This document shows positions 14,800 to 22,535 of a stretch of DNA of 45,031 nucleotides, piece after piece. A program made the position numbers and the translations under genes. Numbering within the stretch: the stretch's first letter is position 1; the number at the start of each line of letters is the position of its first letter. This DNA comes from Oscillospiraceae bacterium (GTDB lineage Bacteria; Bacillota; Clostridia; Oscillospirales; CAG-382), in contig SVRF01000012.1 of assembly GCA_015064945.1 (NCBI GenBank), positions 1-45,031 of the forward strand, in the 5' to 3' direction. The notes below the pieces were generated by a model. It was not told where the DNA came from and searched no databases. It saw only the letters and a list, made by a program, of their open reading frames with translations.

Positions 14800-16530
14800 A
14801 TGAAATACTGTTTGTTTTGTATGCGCCCTGCGGAAGAAGGGGCTGCGCATTGCCCTCATTGCGGCAAACGGCAGGAATATACTGCACCCGAGTATCATTT
14901 GTTGCCCGGCACGGTTATCGGCGGCAAGTTTATGATAGGCGCTGCCCTCGGCGAAGGCGGCTTTGGCATTACCTATGTGGGTGTGGATGTTAATTTGCAG
15001 ATACGTGTTGCGGTTAAGGAATATTTCCCTAACGGCTACGCCAACCGCAGCAGTACCGCAAGCGCAGGCGTAAGCATCAGCTCCTCTTTGGAAAGACAGG
15101 AGATCTACGAAAAGGGTAAGAGCAGGTTTTTGGATGAGGCACGTACCCTTGCCAAATTCACCGACGAGGCGGGCATTGTTCATGTAAGAGATTTTTTTGA
15201 AGAGAACAACACCGCTTACATAGTAATGGAGTTCCTTGACGGCATAACTCTTAAAGATTACGTTAAGAAAAACGGGCTTTTGACCCCTGCGCAAGCGGTG
15301 GAGCTGCTTGCGCCCGTTATGCAGTCCTTAAGAAAGGTGCACACCGAAAACCTTATCCACAGGGATATAAGCCCCGATAATATTATGGTGCTTAAGGACA
15401 GGGTCAAGCTTTTGGATTTCGGTGCCGCTCGCAGTGTGTCTGCCGAGGCAAACAAAAGCCTTTCCGTGGTGCTTAAGCCTGGCTATGCGCCCGAGGAGCA
15501 GTACAGAAGCAAGGGTCAGCAAGGCCCTTGGACGGACGTATATGCAATGAGCGCCACCGTATATAAGGTGATTACGGGCGTAACCCCCGATGATTCCACC
15601 CAGCGTGTGTATCAGGACGAGCTTAAAGCGCCCTCCGCTTTGGGCATTGCCATAGCACCTGCTGTGGAAAAGGCTTTGCTTAAGGGCTTGGCGGTTCTGC
15701 AGAAGGACAGATATCAGGATATGGCGCAGTTGCTTAACGGTCTCAGAGGTAATGACAACAGCACTGTTAACGATGCTCCCAAAACCTTTGCGCCCGCAAC
15801 GGTTGCTTTGGAAAATAATGTCGGCAGGGTTACGGCACCGCCTACTGCCTATCCGCCCCAAAACGCAGCGCCCGTACGCACGGGGCAACCCGTTTACACC
15901 GGACAGCCCGTTTATACAGGTCGACCTTACGCCCCTGCAACGCCCAACCGCACCGAAGGCGGTCATACAGCTACCGCTAAAAAGGGTAAAGCGCTTATGT
16001 TTGTCTTTTTCCTGCTTTCTTTTGTTGGGGCGGCGGCTATCCCTGCGGCGCTATTAACCGCAGGCTTGAACATCGGCATAAAGGTCGGCGTATCTGTAGG
16101 ACTTGCAGTGGTTGCTTTTTTGCCCTTTGCTTTGTTCTCCGTAAAAGGTGTCAGGAAAAAAGGTACAAAACCCGCAACGGTAGCCGTGCTGTGTCTCTTG
16201 CTTGCGCTTGCGGCAACGGTAACGACGGTGGTGTTTACTGCGGCGGTACCGAGGCTTAGATATTCCGGTGCGTGGGATGAGGAAGGCGGCAATGCTTGTT
16301 ATCTGGACCTTTATGCAAACGGTGACTTCCGTTTGGCTCTATATGCAGACGGCATAGATGATTTGTACGGAAGCTACAGCGTAAAAGACGGCGTGCTGTA
16401 TTTGACGATACCCTATGACGACGGCACGGATGAAACGGTATATCTTATTTCCGACGGCAGTTATCTTTATCTGGACACGGATAAGGATTTAGATAACGGC
16501 TATAAATATTGCTTCATACGCAGTGTGTAG
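14800..16530 (+). CDS. Zinc-ribbon membrane Ser/Thr protein kinase
   Basis: A 576-residue kinase. A zinc ribbon opens it (Cys4, Cys7, Cys18, Cys21). The Hanks-type kinase domain covers about 40-315: glycine loop LGEGGFGITYVG, VAVKEYFP with Lys73, HRDISPDN with Asp189, DFGAAR with Asp206, and YAPEEQY in the activation segment. Residues 320-390 are a Pro/Thr linker with TGQPVYTGQPVYTG repeats. Three or four membrane segments follow (about 393-475), then an 85-residue outside domain (YSGAWDEEGG... GSYSVKDGVLYLTI), which resembles small lipocalin-like or DUF-type beta domains but is not identified. No PASTA domains, so it is not PrkC. The gene is 62 bases after the PP2C gene and probably shares its promoter. 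Confidence 0.92.
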   Translation: MKYCLFCMRPAEEGAAHCPHCGKRQEYTAPEYHLLPGTVIGGKFMIGAALGEGGFGITYVGVDVNLQIRVAVKEYFPNGYANRSSTASAGVSISSSLERQEIYEKGKSRFLDEARTLAKFTDEAGIVHVRDFFEENNTAYIVMEFLDGITLKDYVKKNGLLTPAQAVELLAPVMQSLRKVHTENLIHRDISPDNIMVLKDRVKLLDFGAARSVSAEANKSLSVVLKPGYAPEEQYRSKGQQGPWTDVYAMSATVYKVITGVTPDDSTQRVYQDELKAPSALGIAIAPAVEKALLKGLAVLQKDRYQDMAQLLNGLRGNDNSTVNDAPKTFAPATVALENNVGRVTAPPTAYPPQNAAPVRTGQPVYTGQPVYTGRPYAPATPNRTEGGHTATAKKGKALMFVFFLLSFVGAAAIPAALLTAGLNIGIKVGVSVGLAVVAFLPFALFSVKGVRKKGTKPATVAVLCLLLALAATVTTVVFTAAVPRLRYSGAWDEEGGNACYLDLYANGDFRLALYADGIDDLYGSYSVKDGVLYLTIPYDDGTDETVYLISDGSYLYLDTDKDLDNGYKYCFIRSV

Positions 16531-16542
16531 ATGTTATAAAAT

Positions 16543-16576
16543 AAGCGCAAAGGCGTAGTTCGCTTTTGCGCTTTTT
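16543..16576 (+). terminator. Terminator after the kinase
   Basis: AAGCGCAAA (16543-16551) pairs with TTTGCGCTT (16565-16573) and a T run follows to 16576. Confidence 0.85.
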
Positions 16577-16671
16577 GTCAAGGCGATTTTTTTAGTGCGA
16601 GCCGTATTTTCAGTTGAGAGCGAAAGGAAAGAGAACGAAGTATTTTTTTGTGCTGTTTTCACATTCCGCCC

Positions 16672-16700
16672 TTGACATAGAAGTGCATATCTGTTATTAT
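16672..16700 (+). promoter_or_regulatory. Promoter of the small cohesin-like/dockerin gene
   Basis: TTGACA (16672-16677), a 17-base spacer and TATTAT (16695-16700), about 50 bases before the start codon. The stretch from 16577 to 16671 shows no other feature. Confidence 0.8.
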
Positions 16701-16752
16701 TGTATATAGTATAACTATAAAGATGTGTGCCCCGATATGGGAGGAAAATAAA

Positions 16753-17517
16753 ATGAAAAACTTGAAAAAATTATTCACCTTTGTTTTAACCGTTCTTATG
16801 CTTGCCGCCTTTTCCGCCTTTTCCGTTTCCGCGGCGGATTTTACCGTTTCGGTTACCGTACCTGAGGCAACCGTGCCTGTGGGCGGTGTGCTTGTGGTAA
16901 GCGTTACCGTTGACAGTATAAATACCGAAGACGGCTTGATTTCCGTGGATGTTCCTTTAAGTTATGACGATAACGTGTTTGAATGCTTGGGCGTGGCCGC
17001 CGATTATCCCGAGGTTTGGGGCGTGCCCGAAAACTTCAGTTATTCCCAGGCGGTAAACGGCTTCCTGTGGCTTCGTATGCTTAACGATGACGATGTTTTT
17101 GACGCTTCCGTCGGTTGTTCCGAGGGCGGTGTTATGCGCTTTGAGGTAACTCTCAGGGTTAAGGCGGGTGCCTCTGTGGGCACTACCGAAATTTCCGCAA
17201 GGGGCAACGGTGCCTCGTACATTGTTTGCGGCGCTTTGGCAGACGGTATGTGCACCCCTGTTTACGGTACAGGTAACAGCATACTTGTTGAAATAGTAGA
17301 AGGTCAGGGCATTTTGGGCGATGTTAACGGTGACGGCAAGACCGACAACTTGGACGCCGCTTATGTTTTGAAATATGATGCAAGCCTTATCAGTCTTGAT
17401 GCTTTACAGCTTGCAATGGGCGATGTAAACGCCGACGGCGTTGTTAACAGTCTGGATGCGGCACTTATCCTTAAGTTTGACGCAGACCTTATCACCGTTT
17501 TTCCCGCACAGCAGTAA
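16753..17517 (+). CDS. Small secreted cohesin-like/dockerin protein
   Basis: A 254-residue secreted protein. Start ATG 16753 has GGGAGG 9 bases upstream and gives a clean signal peptide (about 1-27, ending SVSAA). Residues about 29-175 form a beta-rich domain like cohesins and their relatives (VTVPEATVPVGGVLVVSVTV, then VDVPLSYDDNVFECLGV). Residues about 186-248 are a type I dockerin with two calcium loops (GDVNGDGKTDNLDAAYVLK and GDVNADGVVNSLDAALILK). Known: cohesins bind dockerins to build cellulosome-like complexes. Inferred: a protein with one of each could act as an adaptor or chain extender; whether the first domain truly binds dockerins is open. It has its own promoter and terminator. 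Confidence 0.82.
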   Translation: MKNLKKLFTFVLTVLMLAAFSAFSVSAADFTVSVTVPEATVPVGGVLVVSVTVDSINTEDGLISVDVPLSYDDNVFECLGVAADYPEVWGVPENFSYSQAVNGFLWLRMLNDDDVFDASVGCSEGGVMRFEVTLRVKAGASVGTTEISARGNGASYIVCGALADGMCTPVYGTGNSILVEIVEGQGILGDVNGDGKTDNLDAAYVLKYDASLISLDALQLAMGDVNADGVVNSLDAALILKFDADLITVFPAQQ

Positions 17518-17522
17518 ATTAC

Positions 17523-17562
17523 GGCGCACAGATGGCGGCGATGCCTTTTTGTGCGCCTTTTT
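17523..17562 (+). terminator. Terminator after the cohesin-like/dockerin gene
   Basis: GGCGCACA (17523-17530) pairs with TGTGCGCC (17550-17557) and TTTTTC follows. A small inner hairpin (GGCGGCGATGCC) sits in the loop. Confidence 0.8.
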
Positions 17563-17595
17563 CTTTATAAAAGCAAGACGAAGGAGCTGTTTTGT

Positions 17596-19869
17596 ATGAT
17601 ATTTGAAGGCGCAAAGTGGATAAGCAACGGCGTTAGAGAATACGTCGGCACCGTAGAGGGTGTGTATTCCAACCCTTCCCCCTATTTCCGTAAAGACTTT
17701 GAGGTTAAAAAGGGGCTTGTTAAGGCTACTCTGTACGCTACTGCCAAGGGCGTTTACGAGGCGTACGTTAACGATATGTATGCAGGTAACGAGCTGTTCA
17801 CGCCCGGCTTTACCAACTACGGCAAGCTTATTCTTTATCAGGAGTATGATGTTACCGACAAGCTTAGAAAAGGCAAAAACTGCTTTGGCGCAGTGCTTTC
17901 GGAGGGGTGGTATGCAGGCCAGCTTGCATATCAAAAGAAGCAGTATTTCGGCACTTGGCCTATTTGCCTTTTGATGAAGCTTGTGCTTGAATATAAGGAC
18001 GGCAGTGTTGAAGAAATAGGCACGGACAGCAGCTTTAAGACCACCACCGGCCGCATACTCGCCAGCAGCTTTCTGGATGGCGAGGTGGTGGATAACCGCC
18101 TGCCCGAAAGCTATGAGATGTTTGAAAAGGGCATGAAGACCGACGACTGGGATAACGCCACCGAGGAGGGTGACGATTTTTCCCTGCTAAAGCCTCAAGA
18201 AGAAGAGCCTGTGCGTTTCCTTCACCGTCTTAAGGGCGTGTGCATCGGTCACGACAAGGGCGATATATACGACTTCGGTCAGAACACAGCCGGCGTTTTG
18301 TACCTTAACGTTAAGGCTGTGGAGGGCACAAAGATAACCCTCCGCCACGGCGAAATGATGGATGGAGACAAGCTTTATACTGCCAACCTCCGTGCCGCCC
18401 GCTGTATGGATGAATTTATTTGCCGTCAGGGCAGACAGATTATAACGCCTACCTTTACCTTCCACGGCTTCCGTTATGCCGAGGTAATTATTGACGGTGA
18501 TGCGGAAGTAACCGATATATTTATGAACGTATGCCATAACGATCTGGCAAGAACAGGTTATGTGGACACTTCGTCAGAGCTGGTGAATAAGATATTTACC
18601 AACACTCTTTGGAGCCAACGCAGTAACTTTATCTCCGTACCTACCGACTGTCCTCAGCGTGACGAACGCTTGGGCTGGACGGGTGATGCGCAGATATTCT
18701 CCATGACCGCTATGTATAATAAGGACTGCAAGGCGTTCTTTGCACGCTATATGCGCGATATGCGCCTTGACCAAAGACCTGACGGAGCTGTTACCGACGT
18801 TGTGCCCGACCTTTACGGGCTGACTGGTGCAGGCTGTGCCGCTTGGGGCGATGCGGTTACGGTTATCCCGTATCACCATTACCTGATGTATGGGGATAAG
18901 AGCATACTTGAAGACAATATAGAGGCGATGAAGCGTTGGGTAGGTTATCTCAAGAGCGCAAGCACCGATTTGATAAGACCTGCCACAGGCTACGGCGACT
19001 GGCTTTCCATTGAGGACGATACGGATAAATCCGTCCTTGCCACCGCATATTTCGCCTACTCCACCGATATACTTGTTAAATGCCTTAAGTATCTGGGGCA
19101 GGACGCTGATGAATATGAGAAGCTTTCTGCAGAGGTCAAGGAGGCGTTCCGCACTGCCTTTGTGGCAGAGGACGGGGTTATTAAAAGCGATACCCAGACC
19201 TGCTATCTGCTTGGCATAAGCTTTGACCTTTGCGAGGATAAGGAAAAGTGCTTTAACCACCTGCTTCGCACTTTGGAGCGCAAGGGCTACAGACTTTCCA
19301 CAGGCTTCGTGGGCGTGCGCTTCCTGCTTCCCGTGCTAACAGAAATGGGTAGGGCAGACTTGGCTTATAAGCTTCTGCTTTCTGAGGAGTACCCCTCTTG
19401 GGGCTTTACCGTTAAGAACGGTGCCACCTCTATTTGGGAGCGTTGGAACAGCTACACTCCCGAAACAGGCTTCGGCAACGTGGGTATGAATTCCTTTAAC
19501 CACTACTCCCTCGGTTCTTGCGTAGAATGGATGTACGCCTATATGCTCGGCATCCGTCCCCATAAGGACTACGTGGGATTTGAAAAGGTTATAATCCATC
19601 CCGTTACCGACCCCGAGCATCGTATAAGCTTTGTAAACGGCAGTTATGACAGTGAAGGCGGCAGAATAGACCTTGACTGGGCAGAGGAAGAGGGCGTTGT
19701 AGTCCTTAACGTAAGTAAGCCTGCAGAGGTCGAGGCGGTGTTCGAAATAGAGGGCGAGATAACCGCTGTTACCGTTGACGGCGAAGAAGCTACCATTGAT
19801 ATGGCAGCAAATGCCGAAGAGGTACAGATACGCTATATACCCGCAAAAAATAATTTTAACATAAATTAA
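17596..19869 (+). CDS. Alpha-L-rhamnosidase, GH78 family
   Basis: A 757-residue enzyme that releases terminal alpha-L-rhamnose from plant glycans such as rhamnogalacturonan or from flavonoid glycosides, with inversion. The N-terminal beta domains (Bac_rhamnosid_N type; residues about 1-300, with YVNDMYAGNELFTPGFTNY and FGQNTAGVL) precede the (alpha/alpha)6 barrel. The diagnostic block DCPQRDERLGWTGDAQ begins at Asp351, with Glu357 the expected acid; the second conserved Glu lies in ATSIWERWNSY. Start ATG 17596 has AAGGAG upstream; an earlier in-frame ATG at 17551 lies within the terminator's downstream side and has no ribosome site. There is no signal peptide, so it acts on imported oligosaccharides. 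The SGNH esterase gene starts 11 bases later. Confidence 0.93.
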   Translation: MIFEGAKWISNGVREYVGTVEGVYSNPSPYFRKDFEVKKGLVKATLYATAKGVYEAYVNDMYAGNELFTPGFTNYGKLILYQEYDVTDKLRKGKNCFGAVLSEGWYAGQLAYQKKQYFGTWPICLLMKLVLEYKDGSVEEIGTDSSFKTTTGRILASSFLDGEVVDNRLPESYEMFEKGMKTDDWDNATEEGDDFSLLKPQEEEPVRFLHRLKGVCIGHDKGDIYDFGQNTAGVLYLNVKAVEGTKITLRHGEMMDGDKLYTANLRAARCMDEFICRQGRQIITPTFTFHGFRYAEVIIDGDAEVTDIFMNVCHNDLARTGYVDTSSELVNKIFTNTLWSQRSNFISVPTDCPQRDERLGWTGDAQIFSMTAMYNKDCKAFFARYMRDMRLDQRPDGAVTDVVPDLYGLTGAGCAAWGDAVTVIPYHHYLMYGDKSILEDNIEAMKRWVGYLKSASTDLIRPATGYGDWLSIEDDTDKSVLATAYFAYSTDILVKCLKYLGQDADEYEKLSAEVKEAFRTAFVAEDGVIKSDTQTCYLLGISFDLCEDKEKCFNHLLRTLERKGYRLSTGFVGVRFLLPVLTEMGRADLAYKLLLSEEYPSWGFTVKNGATSIWERWNSYTPETGFGNVGMNSFNHYSLGSCVEWMYAYMLGIRPHKDYVGFEKVIIHPVTDPEHRISFVNGSYDSEGGRIDLDWAEEEGVVVLNVSKPAEVEAVFEIEGEITAVTVDGEEATIDMAANAEEVQIRYIPAKNNFNIN

Positions 19870-19880
19870 GGAGAAACGTT

Positions 19881-22451
19881 ATGAAAAGAATTTTAGCGTT
19901 AGTCTTAAGTTTGGCAATGCTGCTCAGCTTAAGCGTTGTCGTTACAGCAACGGAAGACACACCTACCGTTATGGACAGCACCGTTCAAGTTAAAGAGTAT
20001 ATCGGCAACCTTAACGTGGGCAAGTTTAACGATATTTGGGGCGGCATAACCACCAACATCGTTACCCTTGTTACCCCCGGTAACTCCGTAACAGGCCTTT
20101 ACTACGAAAAGATGTACACCAAGTACAACGAAGAAGGCGGCTACTATGAGGTAGTGGAAAAGGTTGCAAACCACCGTTCCTACACCAAAACCGTAGAGGA
20201 AGGTTACCTCGGCATAATCTTCAACTATGCTCCTCTTACCACCGCAGGCTCTGCCATCGCTAAGGAAAACTGGGCTGTATGGCAGCATATCAGAGTGGGC
20301 GACAGACTGTATCTTAAGAACATCGACCTTGAGCTTAAGAACCTTCAGACCAGCGGCGTTTGGGGCTCCTCCAGCTACAAGTCCGACTCTTATATCGAAG
20401 TGGAAACCGTAAGAGACGTATATCCCACAGTTACACCTTACAGCAACAGATCCATCGTAGCCCAGGGCGACAGTATTACCGTCGGCGGCGGCTGGACCTC
20501 TGTTTGGAGCGACTACCTCAGCACCACCGTTATTAACGCAGGCTTCGGCGGCGATACCTCTTGGGCATCCCTTGCTAACCGTTACGAAACCTACGTTGCA
20601 TCCCACAACCCCGAAATAGTTATCGTTTCCTTCGGTATAAACGATGCGTTTAACGATGCTCCCTCCACCGCACTTATGGAGAAGTATAAGACCGCACTTC
20701 GCAGTATATACGCAAAAAACACCGAGCTTGGCGCAAAGACTATATTTATGACCGCTAATGTTATTAAGATAGACGCTATAAAGGACGGCGGCGTGTTTGA
20801 TAAGGGCGACTACAGCTCCTTCGGCGGCGAAGAAGCTTATCTTGATCAGTTTATCGACTGTATGCGTCAGGTTGCTGCAGAATATTTCGTTCCCGTTATC
20901 GACCTTTACTCTATGTGGAAGGCAGAGAGCCTTTCTCCCGATAACATTATCGACAGCTGTCACCCCAACGGTCACGGCTACGATATGAACTGGACTGTTC
21001 AAAGACCTGCACTTCTCGAAAATATGAAATACCTCTGCGGCGATGATATCCGCGTTCTTTACGGCACCACCGCAAAGCAGGCTATCGACGGTATGACCGA
21101 TTGCACGGTTACCGTTAAGGATGCGGAAGGCAACGCCGTTGCAAACGATGCGCTCCTCCTCGACGGCTACACCGTAAGCTATGCATCTATCCCCGAAGAA
21201 GGTGAAGAAGCTGTTGATTACGGTACCTACACCGTTAAAACCTTCTGGGCTGATAAGGCTTACATTAAGGAAGATGCGCCTTTCTCTGTAAGAGACAGTG
21301 CTATTTATTTCACTGACACGATTACCGTTTCCTCTGTCAAGGGCAGTATCCTTAATCCTTTTGTTGTTGTTACCGATGACGGAGACATATTGGATGACAG
21401 TGCGGATATTTTTGTGGGCGACGTCGTAACCGTTAAGGACGACAACGAAAACACCGTTGCCACCTATACCGTAGCAGACGGCACCGTTGTTGATGAAGGT
21501 CCCAGCGAAGATGATGAAGACCCCTACGAAGGCTGTGAGCTTGGCGAAAACCTTCTTTTGAACCGTCCTTACTCCGCAACCTATAACGCATTCAGCGGCG
21601 CACTTACCGATAATAACAATACCCTTCTTACCGATGGCAGATACCGTGGTGACGGCAATGTTTCCTGGAACGGTGACACAGGCGTTCCATTTACCACAGT
21701 TGAATATGCAGGCACATCTGCAATTACCTCTATCCAGTTTGACTTCGACGCTCCCACAGACATCCATCTTATAACCGTAAAGAATGTACGTATCGCTTCC
21801 AACCGCGGCTTCCTTATGGATAGCGTAGGTGTTTCCACCGACGGCGAAAACTTTACAAACGTTGCTTATAAGTTTACCGAAGTGCTTGTAGAAGGCGCCC
21901 CCGGCTACGGTACCTCCGGCACACCTCAATACTATGATGTCCAGATAAGAGCAGACGTAAAAGACGCTACCTCTCTTAAGCTTTCCTTCGGCACAGGCGG
22001 CGCATACATCGTTCAGGTTGACGAAATAGAAGCAGCAGCTTATATCGTAGAAGACGATGACTCCTCCTCTGAAGAGCCTTCCTCCGAAGAGCCTTCCTCT
22101 GAAGAAACCACCGAAGAACCTTCCGAGGTTGAACCCTCCGAAGAACCCTCTGAGGATATTTCTTCTGAAGAAACTACAGACGATGCTTCCTCCGAAGACA
22201 GCTCTGACGACGAAACTTCCGATGACACAGCAGACGCGGTTTACGGTGACGTAAACGGTGACGGCGCCATCAACAGCCTTGACGCCGCACAGAGTCTTAA
22301 GCATGACGCTAAGCTTATTACCTTGGAAGATGCGGCGCTTGCAGTTGCTGACGTAAACGGCGACGGTACGGTTAACAGCCTTGATGCCGCGCAGATCCTT
22401 AAGTACGACGCTAAGCTTATTGACAGCTTTGCCGTGGAAGCAGCAGAATAA
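19881..22451 (+). CDS. Secreted SGNH/GDSL esterase with F5/8C-like domain and dockerin
   Basis: An 856-residue secreted enzyme. Signal peptide about 1-23; residues 30-180 form an uncharacterised domain shared with the next gene (VKEYIGNLNV... ENWAVWQHIRVGD). The SGNH hydrolase domain follows: GDSI with Ser198, block II NAGFGGDTSW, block III SFGINDAF, and block V DSCHPNGHG with Asp358 and His361, a complete catalytic set. After an about 140-residue beta region comes a discoidin/F5-8C-like domain (about 550-725; NVRIASNRGF), an acidic Ser/Glu/Pro linker (726-785) and a type I dockerin (about 786-850) with two GDVNGDG / ADVNGDG loops. Likely role: removing acetyl groups from plant polysaccharides while docked on a complex. 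It is 11 bases after the rhamnosidase, with a GGAG site, so probably in its operon. Confidence 0.9.
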   Translation: MKRILALVLSLAMLLSLSVVVTATEDTPTVMDSTVQVKEYIGNLNVGKFNDIWGGITTNIVTLVTPGNSVTGLYYEKMYTKYNEEGGYYEVVEKVANHRSYTKTVEEGYLGIIFNYAPLTTAGSAIAKENWAVWQHIRVGDRLYLKNIDLELKNLQTSGVWGSSSYKSDSYIEVETVRDVYPTVTPYSNRSIVAQGDSITVGGGWTSVWSDYLSTTVINAGFGGDTSWASLANRYETYVASHNPEIVIVSFGINDAFNDAPSTALMEKYKTALRSIYAKNTELGAKTIFMTANVIKIDAIKDGGVFDKGDYSSFGGEEAYLDQFIDCMRQVAAEYFVPVIDLYSMWKAESLSPDNIIDSCHPNGHGYDMNWTVQRPALLENMKYLCGDDIRVLYGTTAKQAIDGMTDCTVTVKDAEGNAVANDALLLDGYTVSYASIPEEGEEAVDYGTYTVKTFWADKAYIKEDAPFSVRDSAIYFTDTITVSSVKGSILNPFVVVTDDGDILDDSADIFVGDVVTVKDDNENTVATYTVADGTVVDEGPSEDDEDPYEGCELGENLLLNRPYSATYNAFSGALTDNNNTLLTDGRYRGDGNVSWNGDTGVPFTTVEYAGTSAITSIQFDFDAPTDIHLITVKNVRIASNRGFLMDSVGVSTDGENFTNVAYKFTEVLVEGAPGYGTSGTPQYYDVQIRADVKDATSLKLSFGTGGAYIVQVDEIEAAAYIVEDDDSSSEEPSSEEPSSEETTEEPSEVEPSEEPSEDISSEETTDDASSEDSSDDETSDDTADAVYGDVNGDGAINSLDAAQSLKHDAKLITLEDAALAVADVNGDGTVNSLDAAQILKYDAKLIDSFAVEAAE

Positions 22452-22461
22452 GTAAACAATC

Positions 22462-22484
22462 AGGGGGGGCTGCCTGCCCCCCCT
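22462..22484 (+). other. GC hairpin between the two SGNH genes
   Basis: AGGGGGGGC (22462-22470) pairs with GCCCCCCCT (22476-22484) with a 5-base loop. No T run follows, so it is more likely an mRNA 3'-end stabiliser or a weak barrier than a terminator. Confidence 0.6.
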
Positions 22485-22535
22485 TGAAGCATTGATTCAG
22501 TTTCCGTAATAACAATAAGCAAAGGAGTAAAAGCA

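Noticed and set aside
19929..22304. Very long open frame (791 codons) antisense to the first SGNH gene; similar ones antisense to the second (22587-24653) and to the amidase (35823-39845, 1340 codons)
   Set aside because: The translations are Val/Gly/Cys/Phe-rich without any domain, and have no ribosome site. They arise because the sense genes use few codons whose complement is a stop and carry long Ser/Glu repeats.
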